Shown piece after piece: positions 1-7,453 of a DNA stretch of 36,881 nt. Source of the stretch: Edaphobacter aggregans DSM 19364 (GTDB lineage Bacteria > Acidobacteriota > Terriglobia > Terriglobales > Acidobacteriaceae); the NCBI RefSeq assembly GCF_000745965.1, contig NZ_JQKI01000059.1, forward strand, positions 1 through 36,881. Reading direction: 5' to 3'. Numbering within the stretch: position 1 is the stretch's first letter; every line of letters starts with the position of its first letter. Made by a program: the position numbers and the translations under genes. The notes beneath the pieces are model-generated. The model was not told where the DNA came from, made no database searches, and was given only the letters and a program-made list of their open reading frames with translations.

Positions 1-161
1 GCCAACCATTCAATACCCATAGGGCGAGCATCGTGGAGCGGTTTAGCCCAATCCGTTTTTAGCGGACCGGCGCGCCATTCAGAATCCACCTGTTCCCAAT
101 GCTCCTCTGCGCCGCGCCGCTACGCTAAAAACGCTCTGCCTTATGGAAATCTTGCCATAAT

Positions 162-414
162 CGCAAAAACTCGCTCTTCGTCGGCAACGCACGTGGAGGA
201 AGAACAGCCGCAATCTTGGCCAGCTTAACAAGCACCTGACCGCCGCCACGACGTTGACCCGCAACTCTACATCACCCAACTGCTCGTCAACCTGCCATCC
301 ATGCCCATCAGCCACCTTGCCACATGGCTTCCCGATCTGTGGAAGAAGCACCAGGCACCAACCTTTCCGCGCAGTAAAGCTCCAGGCCCGCCGCAGCACC
401 TGTGCTTCAGCTAA
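162..414 (+). pseudogene. IS66-like transposase C-terminal remnant
   Basis: Two adjacent frames together resemble the C-terminal end of IS66-family transposases (TnpC). Frame one (162 to about 237) reads RKNSLFVGNARGGRTAAILA, matching the conserved 'GRKN.LF.G...GG...A' stretch of the family. Frame two (about 238-414) reads RRHDVDPQLYITQLLVNLP and then HLATWLPDLWKK, like the family's 'PxxYLxxVLxxLP...LLPxxW' end. One extra base near 237 separates the frames, and no upstream catalytic domain is present, so this is a dead fragment. It ends just before the truncated response regulator, whose homology begins at 423, which suggests that the insertion or a later deletion removed that gene's 5' part. 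A fit to another DDE family is possible; the call rests on motif recall. Confidence 0.55.
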
Positions 415-773
415 CGCTCACCCAAATTATCCGTGCAATTAAGGCTGGCGGTCAGGCGTACCTACTGAAGAATGCGTTACACAAGCAACTATTGGAGACG
501 ATCCGTGGGGTACACGCCGGGAAGAAGGCCCTTTCCCAGGAGGTCTCGTACGAAATCGCCACGCATGCGACCGATGACGCATTGACGGCGGCAGAAATCA
601 ACGTGCTGCGGCTGATCGCAGCCGGCAATGCAAACAAACAAATTGCGGACCAGCTCTTCATTACCGAGGAAACCGTCAAGAGCCGAGTCAAGTGCATTCT
701 TTCGAAATTAGGCGCCAATGATCGAACCCACGCCGCTATCATCGGACTCAAAAGAGGCATCTTCGAGCTCTAG
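402..773 (+). pseudogene. Truncated NarL/FixJ-type response regulator (HTH retained)
   Basis: The product keeps the last helix of a receiver domain (RAIKAGGQAYLLKNALHK) and a complete LuxR-type DNA-binding domain (LTAAEINVLRLIAAGNANKQ, ending in LKRGIFEL). The phospho-acceptor aspartate and the first 95 or so receiver residues are missing. From base 423 the DNA aligns without gaps to 34921-35271, the end of the intact regulator near the right edge of the window; I count about 16 differences in 116 residues. Everything before 423 is unrelated IS66-like sequence, so the gene was cut at that point. The first in-frame ATG lies in the foreign part and has no ribosome binding site. If it is still expressed, it would be a receiver-less DNA-binding protein that cannot be phosphorylated. 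I consider it a relic. Confidence 0.75.
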
Positions 774-884
774 TTTCCCCGACGGGCTCCCGCCAGAACT
801 CTAAAGAGTGACGGATGACGACTCTCTTTGGGGTTTCAATCCGCCTTCGCCAAACCAGAGACTAGGAGTTTAGAAAGGTGCGTT

Positions 885-1277
885 TTGCGGCGGCTATATT
901 CTACATTCGCTGGTGGCCGGCCCGGAATAGGTTTGCTCCTCATGCGCCTCGTTCTCGGCACTGCACTGATCGTGCGTGCGAGTTCGGTGGTGTGGAGCGA
1001 CCCTCCGATCACTACGACGGTTATGGCCGCATTTCTCAGTGGATTGGGACTTCTTTTGATCCCTGGTCTCTGGACGCCCATCGTAGGAGGGCTGATTGCT
1101 TTGCTCGAAGCCTGGGAGATGATCACGATACCTGGAGATAAGTGGGTCGCTCTTTTGCTGGTTACCATTGGCTGCGCTCTCGCCATGCTAGGGCCGGGCT
1201 TATGGTCAATCGATGCCCGCCTTTTCGGATGGAAGCGCGTGGAACCTTCCCCGCGCAAAATCAGCTCCAACTCCTGA
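885..1277 (+). CDS. DoxX-like small integral membrane protein
   Basis: About 130 residues with four hydrophobic stretches: IGLLLMRLVLGTALIV, then AFLSGLGLLLIPGLWTPIVG, then ALLEAWEMI, then WVALLLVTIGCALAML. It ends with GPGLWSIDARLFG, a tail common in DoxX-family proteins ('GPGAxSxDAxLFG'). The DoxX family is linked to quinone or thiosulfate-related membrane redox chemistry, but most members have no assigned reaction. I chose the TTG at 885 because AAAGG lies six bases upstream and homology starts right after it; the same frame is open from a TTG at 828 and also offers an ATG at 942. It follows the truncated regulator by about 110 bases. A weak hairpin follows at 1354-1368. Confidence 0.65.
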   Translation: MRRLYSTFAGGRPGIGLLLMRLVLGTALIVRASSVVWSDPPITTTVMAAFLSGLGLLLIPGLWTPIVGGLIALLEAWEMITIPGDKWVALLLVTIGCALAMLGPGLWSIDARLFGWKRVEPSPRKISSNS

Positions 1278-1353
1278 AATCTTCCTTCTACCAACCACCG
1301 AACTTTCTGGCTTAAAGGAGGCTGCTACTTTCCCTCCCTAGAGTTTGCGATTT

Positions 1354-1374
1354 GCCCCGTAGTGGGGCTGTTTC
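1354..1374 (+). terminator. Possible weak terminator hairpin
   Basis: GCCCC (1354-1358) pairs with GGGGC (1364-1368) around a five-base loop and is followed by TGTTTCC. It lies about 75 bases after the DoxX-like gene and before the sigma-54 activator. The stem is short and the T-run is interrupted, so the call is tentative. Confidence 0.3.
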
Positions 1375-1470
1375 CAAACGGAACTCGTTAGACAATTCGC
1401 TCATAAGAAAATTGGGCCCTGAATTCAAGCTCAATCAGAGACGGATTAAATGCGGGCTAAGGAGGAAGTC

Positions 1471-3054
1471 ATGGCGCACGCGGCTATTGCTTTTACGGAC
1501 CAGGGAGGCTTCACAGGAGAAAGCATAACGAACATCATCTGCCCCGCGGTGGACCACGGCTCAAACTTCGAACAGTTGAGATTCATGCAAGAAGACCTCA
1601 AGGCGGAGAAGGACAGGCTGCAACTGCTTCTAAATCTAGCCACCCAGGTTTCACCCGACATGGATCTTCAGCAGCTTCTTCGCACCGCGTCGGCAACAAT
1701 CCGGTGTATGACCCAGTGCGATCTCATTGCGATTCATTTGCCTGATAAAGGAAACAGCTCGCTGCGACTCTTCACGTTTGACACTTGCAACGATGGTGAT
1801 CAAGCCGTTCGTCAAGGTGACAACAGCGGCGAAACCGCCTGCGAAGCCTTCCGGACCAAGAGGCTGATGCTCACTCGTGAAGGAACGGGATACCTAATGC
1901 CACTCCTCAGGTGCAGCCGGATATTGGGAGTCTTGGAACTCAATTGGCGAAAAGAGCTTCCCCGAGAGATAGATTTCCTCAAACAAATCGCCGACCAGGT
2001 CGCAATGGCAATTGAAAATGCTTTTGCTTTTGCGGAAGTCAGACAGCTGAAGGAGCAGCTTTCGAGAGAAAAGCTGTATCTCGAAGACGAGATTCGAAGC
2101 GAGCACGGGTTTGAGGAAATCCTTGGTCGCAGTTCTGGAATCCGGGCTGCACTGCGAAACGTTGAACTCGTTGCCCCCACGGATTCGACGGTCCTGATCT
2201 GCGGCGAGACTGGTACGGGGAAGGAACTTATCGCACGTGCCATTCACGAGCGCAGCCCGCGCAGTTCGAAGCCATTCGTAAAGCTGAATTGTGCTGCGAT
2301 ACCAACAGGCCTGCTCGAGAGCGAACTTTTCGGCCACGAAAAGGGCGCGTATACCGGCGCGATTATGCAGCGGATCGGCCGGTTTGAATTAGCGAACCAT
2401 GGCAGCGCGTTCTTGGACGAGATCGGGGAGATTTCGCTGGAGCTTCAGCCCAAGTTGCTGCGCGTACTGCAGGAACGCGAATTTGAACGCCTCGGAAGTG
2501 CGCGGACCATCAAGACCGACGCCCGGCTCATCGCGGCGACCAACCGGAATCTGGCGGCTTGCGTTCAAGAAGGTATATTTCGTGCCGACCTTTTCTATCG
2601 GCTCAATATCTTTCCTATCCACGTGCCCGCCCTCCGTGAACGTCGCGAAGACATTCCTTTGCTCGTGAGGCACTTTGCACAGCAGTGCGCCCGCCGGATG
2701 AATCGAACAATCGATGCGATTTCGTCAGAAACGATGGAAGCGCTGGTTCGGTACCCGTGGCCCGGAAATATCCGTGAGTTGCAGAATGTAATCGAGCGCT
2801 CTGTGATCCTTTCGCCGGGTCCGGTGCTCCGCGTGTCAATCGCCGCTCTGGCTTCTCATTGCATACCCGATCAGGAAGAAACAAGTGGCAGGACCCTCAA
2901 GGCAGCCGAACGCGAGCACATCATATCGATTTTGAAAGAAACAAAATGGGTTGTTGCTGGTCCGCAGGGAGCTGCTGCGCGGCTGGGAATGAAACGCTCA
3001 ACGCTCCAGTTTCAAATGAAAAGACTCGGCATCGTTCGACCGTGGAAGCAGTGA
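1471..3054 (+). CDS. GAF-domain sigma-54-dependent transcriptional activator
   Basis: A bacterial enhancer-binding protein of about 527 residues in the FhlA/NifA style: it hydrolyses ATP to open promoters held by sigma-54 RNA polymerase. Counting from the ATG at 1450, residues 55-195 form a GAF-like sensor, residues 222-455 the AAA+ domain and residues 485-530 a Fis-type helix-turn-helix. Visible motifs are Walker A GETGTGKE (252-259), the sigma-54-contacting loop GAYTGA (299-304, a common variant of GAFTGA), Walker B with FLDEIGE (321-327) and RYPWPGNIRELQN (434-446). I prefer the start at 1471 because GGAGG (1461-1465) lies five bases before it, whereas the ATG at 1450 has no such site. There is no receiver domain, so control is probably by a GAF ligand. 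Its target is not evident; I saw no convincing -24/-12 promoter nearby. Confidence 0.9.
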   Translation: MAHAAIAFTDQGGFTGESITNIICPAVDHGSNFEQLRFMQEDLKAEKDRLQLLLNLATQVSPDMDLQQLLRTASATIRCMTQCDLIAIHLPDKGNSSLRLFTFDTCNDGDQAVRQGDNSGETACEAFRTKRLMLTREGTGYLMPLLRCSRILGVLELNWRKELPREIDFLKQIADQVAMAIENAFAFAEVRQLKEQLSREKLYLEDEIRSEHGFEEILGRSSGIRAALRNVELVAPTDSTVLICGETGTGKELIARAIHERSPRSSKPFVKLNCAAIPTGLLESELFGHEKGAYTGAIMQRIGRFELANHGSAFLDEIGEISLELQPKLLRVLQEREFERLGSARTIKTDARLIAATNRNLAACVQEGIFRADLFYRLNIFPIHVPALRERREDIPLLVRHFAQQCARRMNRTIDAISSETMEALVRYPWPGNIRELQNVIERSVILSPGPVLRVSIAALASHCIPDQEETSGRTLKAAEREHIISILKETKWVVAGPQGAAARLGMKRSTLQFQMKRLGIVRPWKQ

Positions 3055-3416
3055 TATTCACCTGCCGTTGGCGGGCTCCAACTCGGCCTCGTGAGTGCTC
3101 TTTCTCAAGCGATTCTTTGCTAAAATCTCGGACCTTAGAGAATTGGTTTCTGCACTTTCCAGTCAGGAGCTATTTGTCTCTGCCATCTGGCGCGATTGGA
3201 AAGCTGCCGTTTGCGAGCGAGCCATGTGTGAGAACTGTCATCCGCTGCAGATCGGCTTACCCGCATTTCGCAAAGAGTTTGGTCGCCACGTCGAGTACCA
3301 ACTGGCGGCGTAGCTCCGTGCGTTTCTCAGATCCGGCTGTGTTACGATCGAACATTCTTCGTGTGACCCTCAAGAACATAAAGTGGTCAGTGAATGCGCG
3401 ATGTCAAATTCCGCTG
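3055..3416. other. Intergenic region, no gene recognised
   Basis: A 362-base gap between the convergent sigma-54 activator and TetR genes. A 72-codon frame (3095-3313, GTG start) has no ribosome binding site and no recognisable motif, so I do not call it. No clear terminator hairpin was seen. Confidence 0.5.
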
Positions 3417-4040
3417 CTATTTGGACAGGCGGGGTCCCTTTTCCATGGCCCGGGTATTAAATCGAGCGACTGCGCGTGCGACTTTCGCTGCTGGCATTCT
3501 GGTCGTTGGATCTTCTCCGAGCCAGCAATAAACCGCTTCAAAGGTGGCTCCAGCGATGCAGCGTGCCGCCACGATCGGGTTGTGCACGGAAAACAGGGTC
3601 GGAGCTGATTCAAAGATCTTTCGAAGTTCTTCTTCCTGACCGGACAAGATTGCACGACGCGTTGCGTCGAGACGCTTGCTCAAGCCTGAGGATTCGACGA
3701 GCAGCAAACGCGCTTGCTCGGGATTCTCCGCGAGAAACATGAACAACGCCTCTGCTCCTTGCGGGATCCGTTTCAGCGCATTGGGTTGAGTATGCTTTAC
3801 GTCGTCGAACACTTTCGCAATGGCGACTCCAAGTTCCTCAAGAGCCCAATTAAAGAGATCTTCCTTATTGCGGAAGTACATGTAGAAGCTGCCGGTAGAC
3901 ACTTCGGCTTCGGCCACGATCATCGGCACAGTGGTGGCGTGATAGCCATGTTTCCCGAAAAGCCTGGTTGCGGTGTCGAGAATCAGACGGCGGCGAGCTT
4001 CTTTGCGTCCCTCAGTTGCCTCGGTCTTGCGGTACACCAT
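3417..4040 (-). CDS. TetR/AcrR-family transcriptional repressor
   Basis: A 207-residue protein with a typical N-terminal TetR DNA-binding domain: RRRLILDTATRLFGKHGYHA, then TTVPMIVAEAEVSTGSFYMY, then FRNKEDLF. The all-helical C-terminal ligand and dimer domain is diverse, as usual. I chose the ATG at 4040 because AGAGG lies about ten bases upstream; an ATG at 4079 in the same frame would place the start inside a palindromic operator. That palindrome (4067-4080) recurs upstream of the plus-strand genes at 4326 and 6220, so the protein most likely represses itself and the adjoining RND efflux genes, and releases DNA on binding a pump substrate. The link to efflux is inferred from shared sites and neighbourhood; the ligand is unknown. 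Confidence 0.88.
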   Translation of the reverse strand: MVYRKTEATEGRKEARRRLILDTATRLFGKHGYHATTVPMIVAEAEVSTGSFYMYFRNKEDLFNWALEELGVAIAKVFDDVKHTQPNALKRIPQGAEALFMFLAENPEQARLLLVESSGLSKRLDATRRAILSGQEEELRKIFESAPTLFSVHNPIVAARCIAGATFEAVYCWLGEDPTTRMPAAKVARAVARFNTRAMEKGPRLSK

Positions 4041-4066
4041 ATTCAGTTCAACCTCTTGATAATGCG

Positions 4067-4080
4067 AATGATATGTCATT
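4067..4080. promoter_or_regulatory. Probable TetR operator, copy 1 (autoregulatory)
   Basis: AATGATATGTCATT: perfect five-base arms AATGA/TCATT around a four-base centre, 27 bases upstream of the chosen TetR start. Near copies occur at 4181, 4207 and 6103. Confidence 0.65.
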
Positions 4081-4180
4081 TCTTAGTCTAGACAGAGACT
4101 GACTTCTCGTCCAGCCAGTTCTCTCAGTCCCACAGCGGCAAAACCGACGCTCTTAGTGAAGCGCATTGACAAAAGAATAG

Positions 4181-4194
4181 AACGATGTGTCCTT
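4181..4194. promoter_or_regulatory. Probable TetR operator, copy 2 (degenerate)
   Basis: AACGATGTGTCCTT, two arm mismatches from copy 1. It lies 26 bases (centre to centre) from copy 3, in the region between TetR and the plus-strand gene at 4326. A TTGACA at 4166-4171 overlaps the upstream side, but no good -10 follows at standard spacing. Confidence 0.45.
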
Positions 4195-4206
4195 CTTTCA
4201 TTAATG

Positions 4207-4220
4207 AACGATGCGTCATT
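4207..4220. promoter_or_regulatory. Probable TetR operator, copy 3
   Basis: AACGATGCGTCATT, one arm mismatch from the AATGA/TCATT palindrome. Together with copy 2 it would allow two dimers to bind in tandem upstream of the gene at 4326. Confidence 0.55.
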
Positions 4221-4325
4221 CCTTGCATATATTCCCAGGGTCTTAGTAGCGCGAGCGATCGGCTCGCAATCGTCGCACACCGCGACAGCAAGGCACGCAG
4301 CAGCCAGAAGGAAAGGAGAATCACG

Positions 4326-4760
4326 ATGAACAAAGCCGGGACAGTTGCCTGGGTCCGCCATCTTCGCGGCCATACTTTTGCCACACCAATCGTAGCGGCG
4401 CAATTCTCTGTACCGCCGCAGATAGGGCTCGAACCGCCACAAGGCGCGCTTCCCGCCAGAGACATCTCGGCCGAAGTCGAGAGGATGACCAAGCGTCACG
4501 GCCTATCTGAGGACAAAGCAAAGATCGTTCACGCAATCCTGGAAGAGCAGGCGCGGAAGGCGGACGACGTCGCGAAGGATAATTCACTCTCTCCCGAAGA
4601 AAAGGTCCACCGCATGTTGGCGATTAAGGATGAAGAAACAACGCGAGTGTCAGATGCACTGACACAAAGAAAGAAATATCTGGTAGATGTCCGCCCCGCG
4701 CCGCCGCCGGCGGGTTCGCCGGCCGAGGCGCCAACAGTGTCATCTCCAAACAAGCAGTGA
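4326..4760 (+). CDS. Small probably secreted helical protein (Spy/CpxP-like by appearance)
   Basis: 144 residues. The start at 4326 has GGAG seven bases upstream (4315-4318); the frame is open further upstream, but that part contains the operators. The N-terminus is weakly hydrophobic (VRHLRGHTFATPIVAAQFSV) and may be a poor signal sequence. The middle is a charged amphipathic helix (ISAEVERMTKRHGLSEDKAK, then SLSPEEKVHRMLAIKDE, then VSDALTQRKKYL), resembling the helical arrangement of Spy/CpxP-type periplasmic proteins, although I see no clear LTxxQ motif. The C-terminus is a proline- and alanine-rich tail (PAPPPAGSPAEAP). It is the first gene after the TetR operators and probably belongs to the efflux regulon, perhaps as an envelope-stress protein. 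The family assignment is weak. Confidence 0.6.
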   Translation: MNKAGTVAWVRHLRGHTFATPIVAAQFSVPPQIGLEPPQGALPARDISAEVERMTKRHGLSEDKAKIVHAILEEQARKADDVAKDNSLSPEEKVHRMLAIKDEETTRVSDALTQRKKYLVDVRPAPPPAGSPAEAPTVSSPNKQ

Positions 4761-5025
4761 ATCGATGTTGCTGCCAATGTTATGCCGCTCCCGCTCGGCG
4801 AGTGACGGCCGCTGAAGTAAATGGGCCTCAAAATGCTTTTTATCTAAGTGGGACGGGATGTTTGAAGAATCCCTCCGGGCACATTGGATCCGCATATGTC
4901 TGTTTCTAAATGAGGACAGGTTGCGGAGAGGACTAATGAGAAAGATTGTGCCCATCGGGGAGCTGAATCAAGGCCAACATCCCGGTCCGGGAACCGAAAT
5001 GTTGGCACAACAGAAAGGATATGTA

Positions 5026-5661
5026 ATGAAACTCAGCAAGCTCCAGATAGCCTTACCAGCTTTCTTGTCCATGATCGCTTGCGCCTGCGCACAGGACGTC
5101 CACTATAACTATGACCGCGGCGCTAACTTTCAATCCTATAGGACTTACCAGTGGGTCGATCTTACAAGCAGTCCGAGCAGTCCCCCGAAGGTCGACGTCC
5201 CGGGCGGATTGCCAAATTTGCCGGTCGGCCCACCACCCAGGGCTGGCAGCACTGTCTCAGATGATCAGTTGCTTGACCAGGACATCAAGCGGGCGATCGA
5301 TGCACAGCTCGCAGAGAAAGGTCTCACCAAGGTGGACAAGGGTGGGGACCTTCTGGTGGGATACCAGGCGCACGTCCGTGAGGAAAAGAACATAAACCTG
5401 TGGGGCTCGGGAACCAATGGCTTTTGGGGCGGAGGTCCATACTGGGGGGGCGGCTTCAGCTCGGTTCAAGGCCAGACTTCTACCGTTCCCATCGGGACGC
5501 TGGTGGTGGGCCTGTATGACCCTGCAAGAAAACAGTTGATCTGGCGCGGAGATGCCAGTAAGACCGTCGACCTCAAGAAAGATCCGAATAAAAACTACAA
5601 CAACCTGCAAAAGGCGATGGTCAAGCTTTTCAAGAACTATCCGCCTCAGGCCGGTAAATAG
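5026..5661 (+). CDS. DUF4136-domain exported protein
   Basis: 211 residues, starting at the ATG at 5026, which has AAAGGA about seven bases upstream and opens directly onto a signal peptide (MKLSKLQIALPAFLSMIACA, then CAQDV; the ACA-C context could also be a lipobox). The mature part starts with VHYNYDRGANFQSYRTYQW, the hallmark beginning of DUF4136 proteins, and continues with DQDIKRAIDAQLAEKGL and GDLLVGYQAHV, later GTLVVGLYDP and LIWRGDASKTV, all typical of the family. A glycine- and tryptophan-rich loop (GFWGGGPYWGGGF) lies in the middle. DUF4136 proteins are envelope proteins of unknown role, common in Acidobacteria and Proteobacteria. It lies between the small helical protein and the efflux genes, all on one strand. 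Confidence 0.85.
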   Translation: MKLSKLQIALPAFLSMIACACAQDVHYNYDRGANFQSYRTYQWVDLTSSPSSPPKVDVPGGLPNLPVGPPPRAGSTVSDDQLLDQDIKRAIDAQLAEKGLTKVDKGGDLLVGYQAHVREEKNINLWGSGTNGFWGGGPYWGGGFSSVQGQTSTVPIGTLVVGLYDPARKQLIWRGDASKTVDLKKDPNKNYNNLQKAMVKLFKNYPPQAGK

Positions 5662-5750
5662 CTGCGAGGGGCGAAAGAACAACTTCGCACTACGCGAACT
5701 GGACCCGTCCGCCGACACAGCCGGCGAGTCCCACTCAACGAGGAGGAGCA

Positions 5751-6044
5751 ATGAGCGCACGCTTCTGGGACGTGTATCGAGATGTCCGATCTGTGATCCA
5801 AAGGCCGGACGACGCACTCTACATTCTTCACACATCCATTGGAGCGATTACGGTCCATAGGTTTGTTTATCGAGCAGAAGCAGGTGTCGTCTTCCTGCAG
5901 GGTACCGATGAGAACGGAAGGGAGCGCATCGCAGGCTTCTCCGAACAACAGCTCTCCTCATTTGCCTTTGAGATCCGGATGAAGTCAGCCGATAAGAACG
6001 GCCAGATCAGGTTCAATTCCAACTTAACCGAGAGCCTTTTCTAG
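5751..6044 (+). CDS. Conserved-looking hypothetical protein, 97 residues
   Basis: I do not recognise the family. A strong ribosome binding site (GGAGGAG, 5740-5746) lies four bases before the ATG, so translation is likely. The product is soluble, without signal peptide or membrane segment, and looks mixed alpha/beta: ARFWDVYRDVRSVIQRPDDA, then LYILHTSIGAITVHRFVYRA, then VVFLQGTDENGRERIAGFSE. It starts 90 bases after the DUF4136 gene and is followed 58 bases later by the operator at 6103. By position it belongs to the same TetR-linked group. A cytosolic partner or accessory role is conceivable, but nothing in the sequence shows it. Confidence 0.65.
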   Translation: MSARFWDVYRDVRSVIQRPDDALYILHTSIGAITVHRFVYRAEAGVVFLQGTDENGRERIAGFSEQQLSSFAFEIRMKSADKNGQIRFNSNLTESLF

Positions 6045-6102
6045 ACTCGGCAGCAAACGACTTTCGCTATGCCGTTTCCTATCTCGGCCAAATCAAGTAA
6101 AG

Positions 6103-6116
6103 GATGATATGTCATT
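6103..6116. promoter_or_regulatory. Probable TetR operator, copy 4, before the efflux genes
   Basis: GATGATATGTCATT, one arm mismatch; ten further flanking bases also resemble the site at 4067 (both continue TCATTTCT). It lies about 104 bases upstream of the adaptor start at 6220 and is the best candidate for control of the pump genes. Confidence 0.6.
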
Positions 6117-6219
6117 TCTAAGTTTAATTTATGGGCGACTGAAGTATGGCTCGGTGCCTTGTGCCGGCAGAGCGGTGTCGGGGCCTATCCAGAGATGTTC
6201 AGTTGCCAAAGGACGAGTT

Positions 6220-7453
6220 ATGAACCTTTCGCAGAAATTCGAGTTTCGTGGGCCGCTGAAGGCATTGCTGCTGGTCGCCAGCATTCCGCTCCCTCTGTGT
6301 TTTCTTGCAGGCTGCCGCCATGAGGCTATATTGGCAGCGGACCAGCCGGTTGCAGTGCGTCTGCGCGCGCCCAACCATTTGCAGGAGCCTGTCTCCGTTG
6401 CCGCCAGCGGCTCCGTGGAGGCCAATCTCACGGCACTGACAGGGTTTCAGGTGGGGGGCCGAGTCGCGCGTGTGTATGTCGAAGAAGGTCAGTTCGTGAA
6501 GAAGGGTCAGATCCTGGCTGAACTCGATGTTACGGATTACCGCAATGCCTACGACTCCGCGTCGGGGCAGGCCGCTGCCGCGCGAGCTGCGGCCCTGCAG
6601 GCGCAGAACGGCGTGCGGACACAGGAACTGGAGCAGGCGCGGGTCGACTTCGAGCGGGCACGCGATGAATACCAGCGACAGAAGTACCTCTACACCATCA
6701 GAGCCTGCCGGCGCTGGACTTTCACAAGGTCGAGGCCGTGTACCTCGACGCCGAGCAGCGTTACAAGATGGCGCAAGAGGGCACTCGCTTTGAAGAAAAA
6801 GACGCTTCAATTGCCAGGCAGCACGCGGCAGAAGCGGACTTCAGCCAGGCCAGAAAGCGTTTGAGCGATTGCCAGCTTCGCGCGCCGATCAGCGGTTTCA
6901 TCGGCATGAAGAAAGTCGATGTGGGTGACACCGTCGAGGTCGGAAACCCGGTGTTTTCGGTTCTCGATCTCGATCCCGTGAAGGTGCGGGTCGGCGTTCC
7001 CGAAGCCCAGATCGCCAAGGTACGGGAAGGAGCTCGCGCCGTTGTGACCATCCCATCGCTGGATGGACGAAGCTTCGAAGGCAAGGTAGAAGCAGTTGGA
7101 GTCTCTGCGGATTCCACCTCGCGCACGTTCACGACGAAAATCGCGGTGCCGAATCCCGAGCATGTTCTTCGCTCCGGCATGATCACCGAGTCACGGGTCT
7201 ACAGTTCGGCGACGATCAATGTTCTCACCGTGCCGGCAGCTGCCGTAGTTCGCGACTCGCGCGGGTTACTCTCGCTTACGTCTACGACAACACACGGCAG
7301 CGGGTATTCGGGCGCCGGATTGAGGTGGGAGATCTGGTCGAGGGAGAGGTCGAGATCAGGAGCGGTCTGCGGCCCTCCGATCAACTCGTAATTGCGGGCC
7401 AGGAGAATGTGCACGAGGGCTCTCCGGTCACGGTCATTGGAGGCGCGCAATGA
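6220..7453 (+). pseudogene. RND efflux periplasmic adaptor (HlyD/MFP family), two frameshifts
   Basis: The start at 6220 follows AAAGGA and opens a lipoprotein-like signal (LLLVASIPLPLCFLAGC, lipobox LAGC). The first biotinyl-lipoyl half is visible as GGRVARVYVEEGQFVKKGQI, then a long coiled-coil hairpin (ARVDFERARDEYQRQKYLY). Near 6695 one base is lost and the frame moves to HQSLPALDFHKVEAVYLDAE, followed by LRAPISGFIGMKKVDVGDTV (second lipoyl half) and the beta-barrel (VPEAQIAKVREGARAVVTIP). Near 7262 a second shift leads to the membrane-proximal end (LAYVYDNTRQRVFGRRIEVG to VTVIGGAQ), stopping at 7453 in an ATGA overlap with the permease. All domains are present in order, so this is either a fresh pseudogene or two sequencing errors. 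It would link the permease to the outer-membrane channel. Confidence 0.85.

Noticed and set aside
3095..3313. 72-codon frame in the gap between the sigma-54 activator and TetR
   Set aside because: GTG start without ribosome binding site, no motif, no context.
2859..3608. 249-codon plus-strand frame overlapping the end of the sigma-54 gene and the TetR gene
   Set aside because: It crosses two well supported genes in the wrong frame or strand, has no ribosome binding site and no recognisable domain.
4083..4499. Minus-strand frames opposite the small secreted protein and its leader
   Set aside because: They cover the operator region and the antisense of a gene with a good ribosome binding site; no signature.
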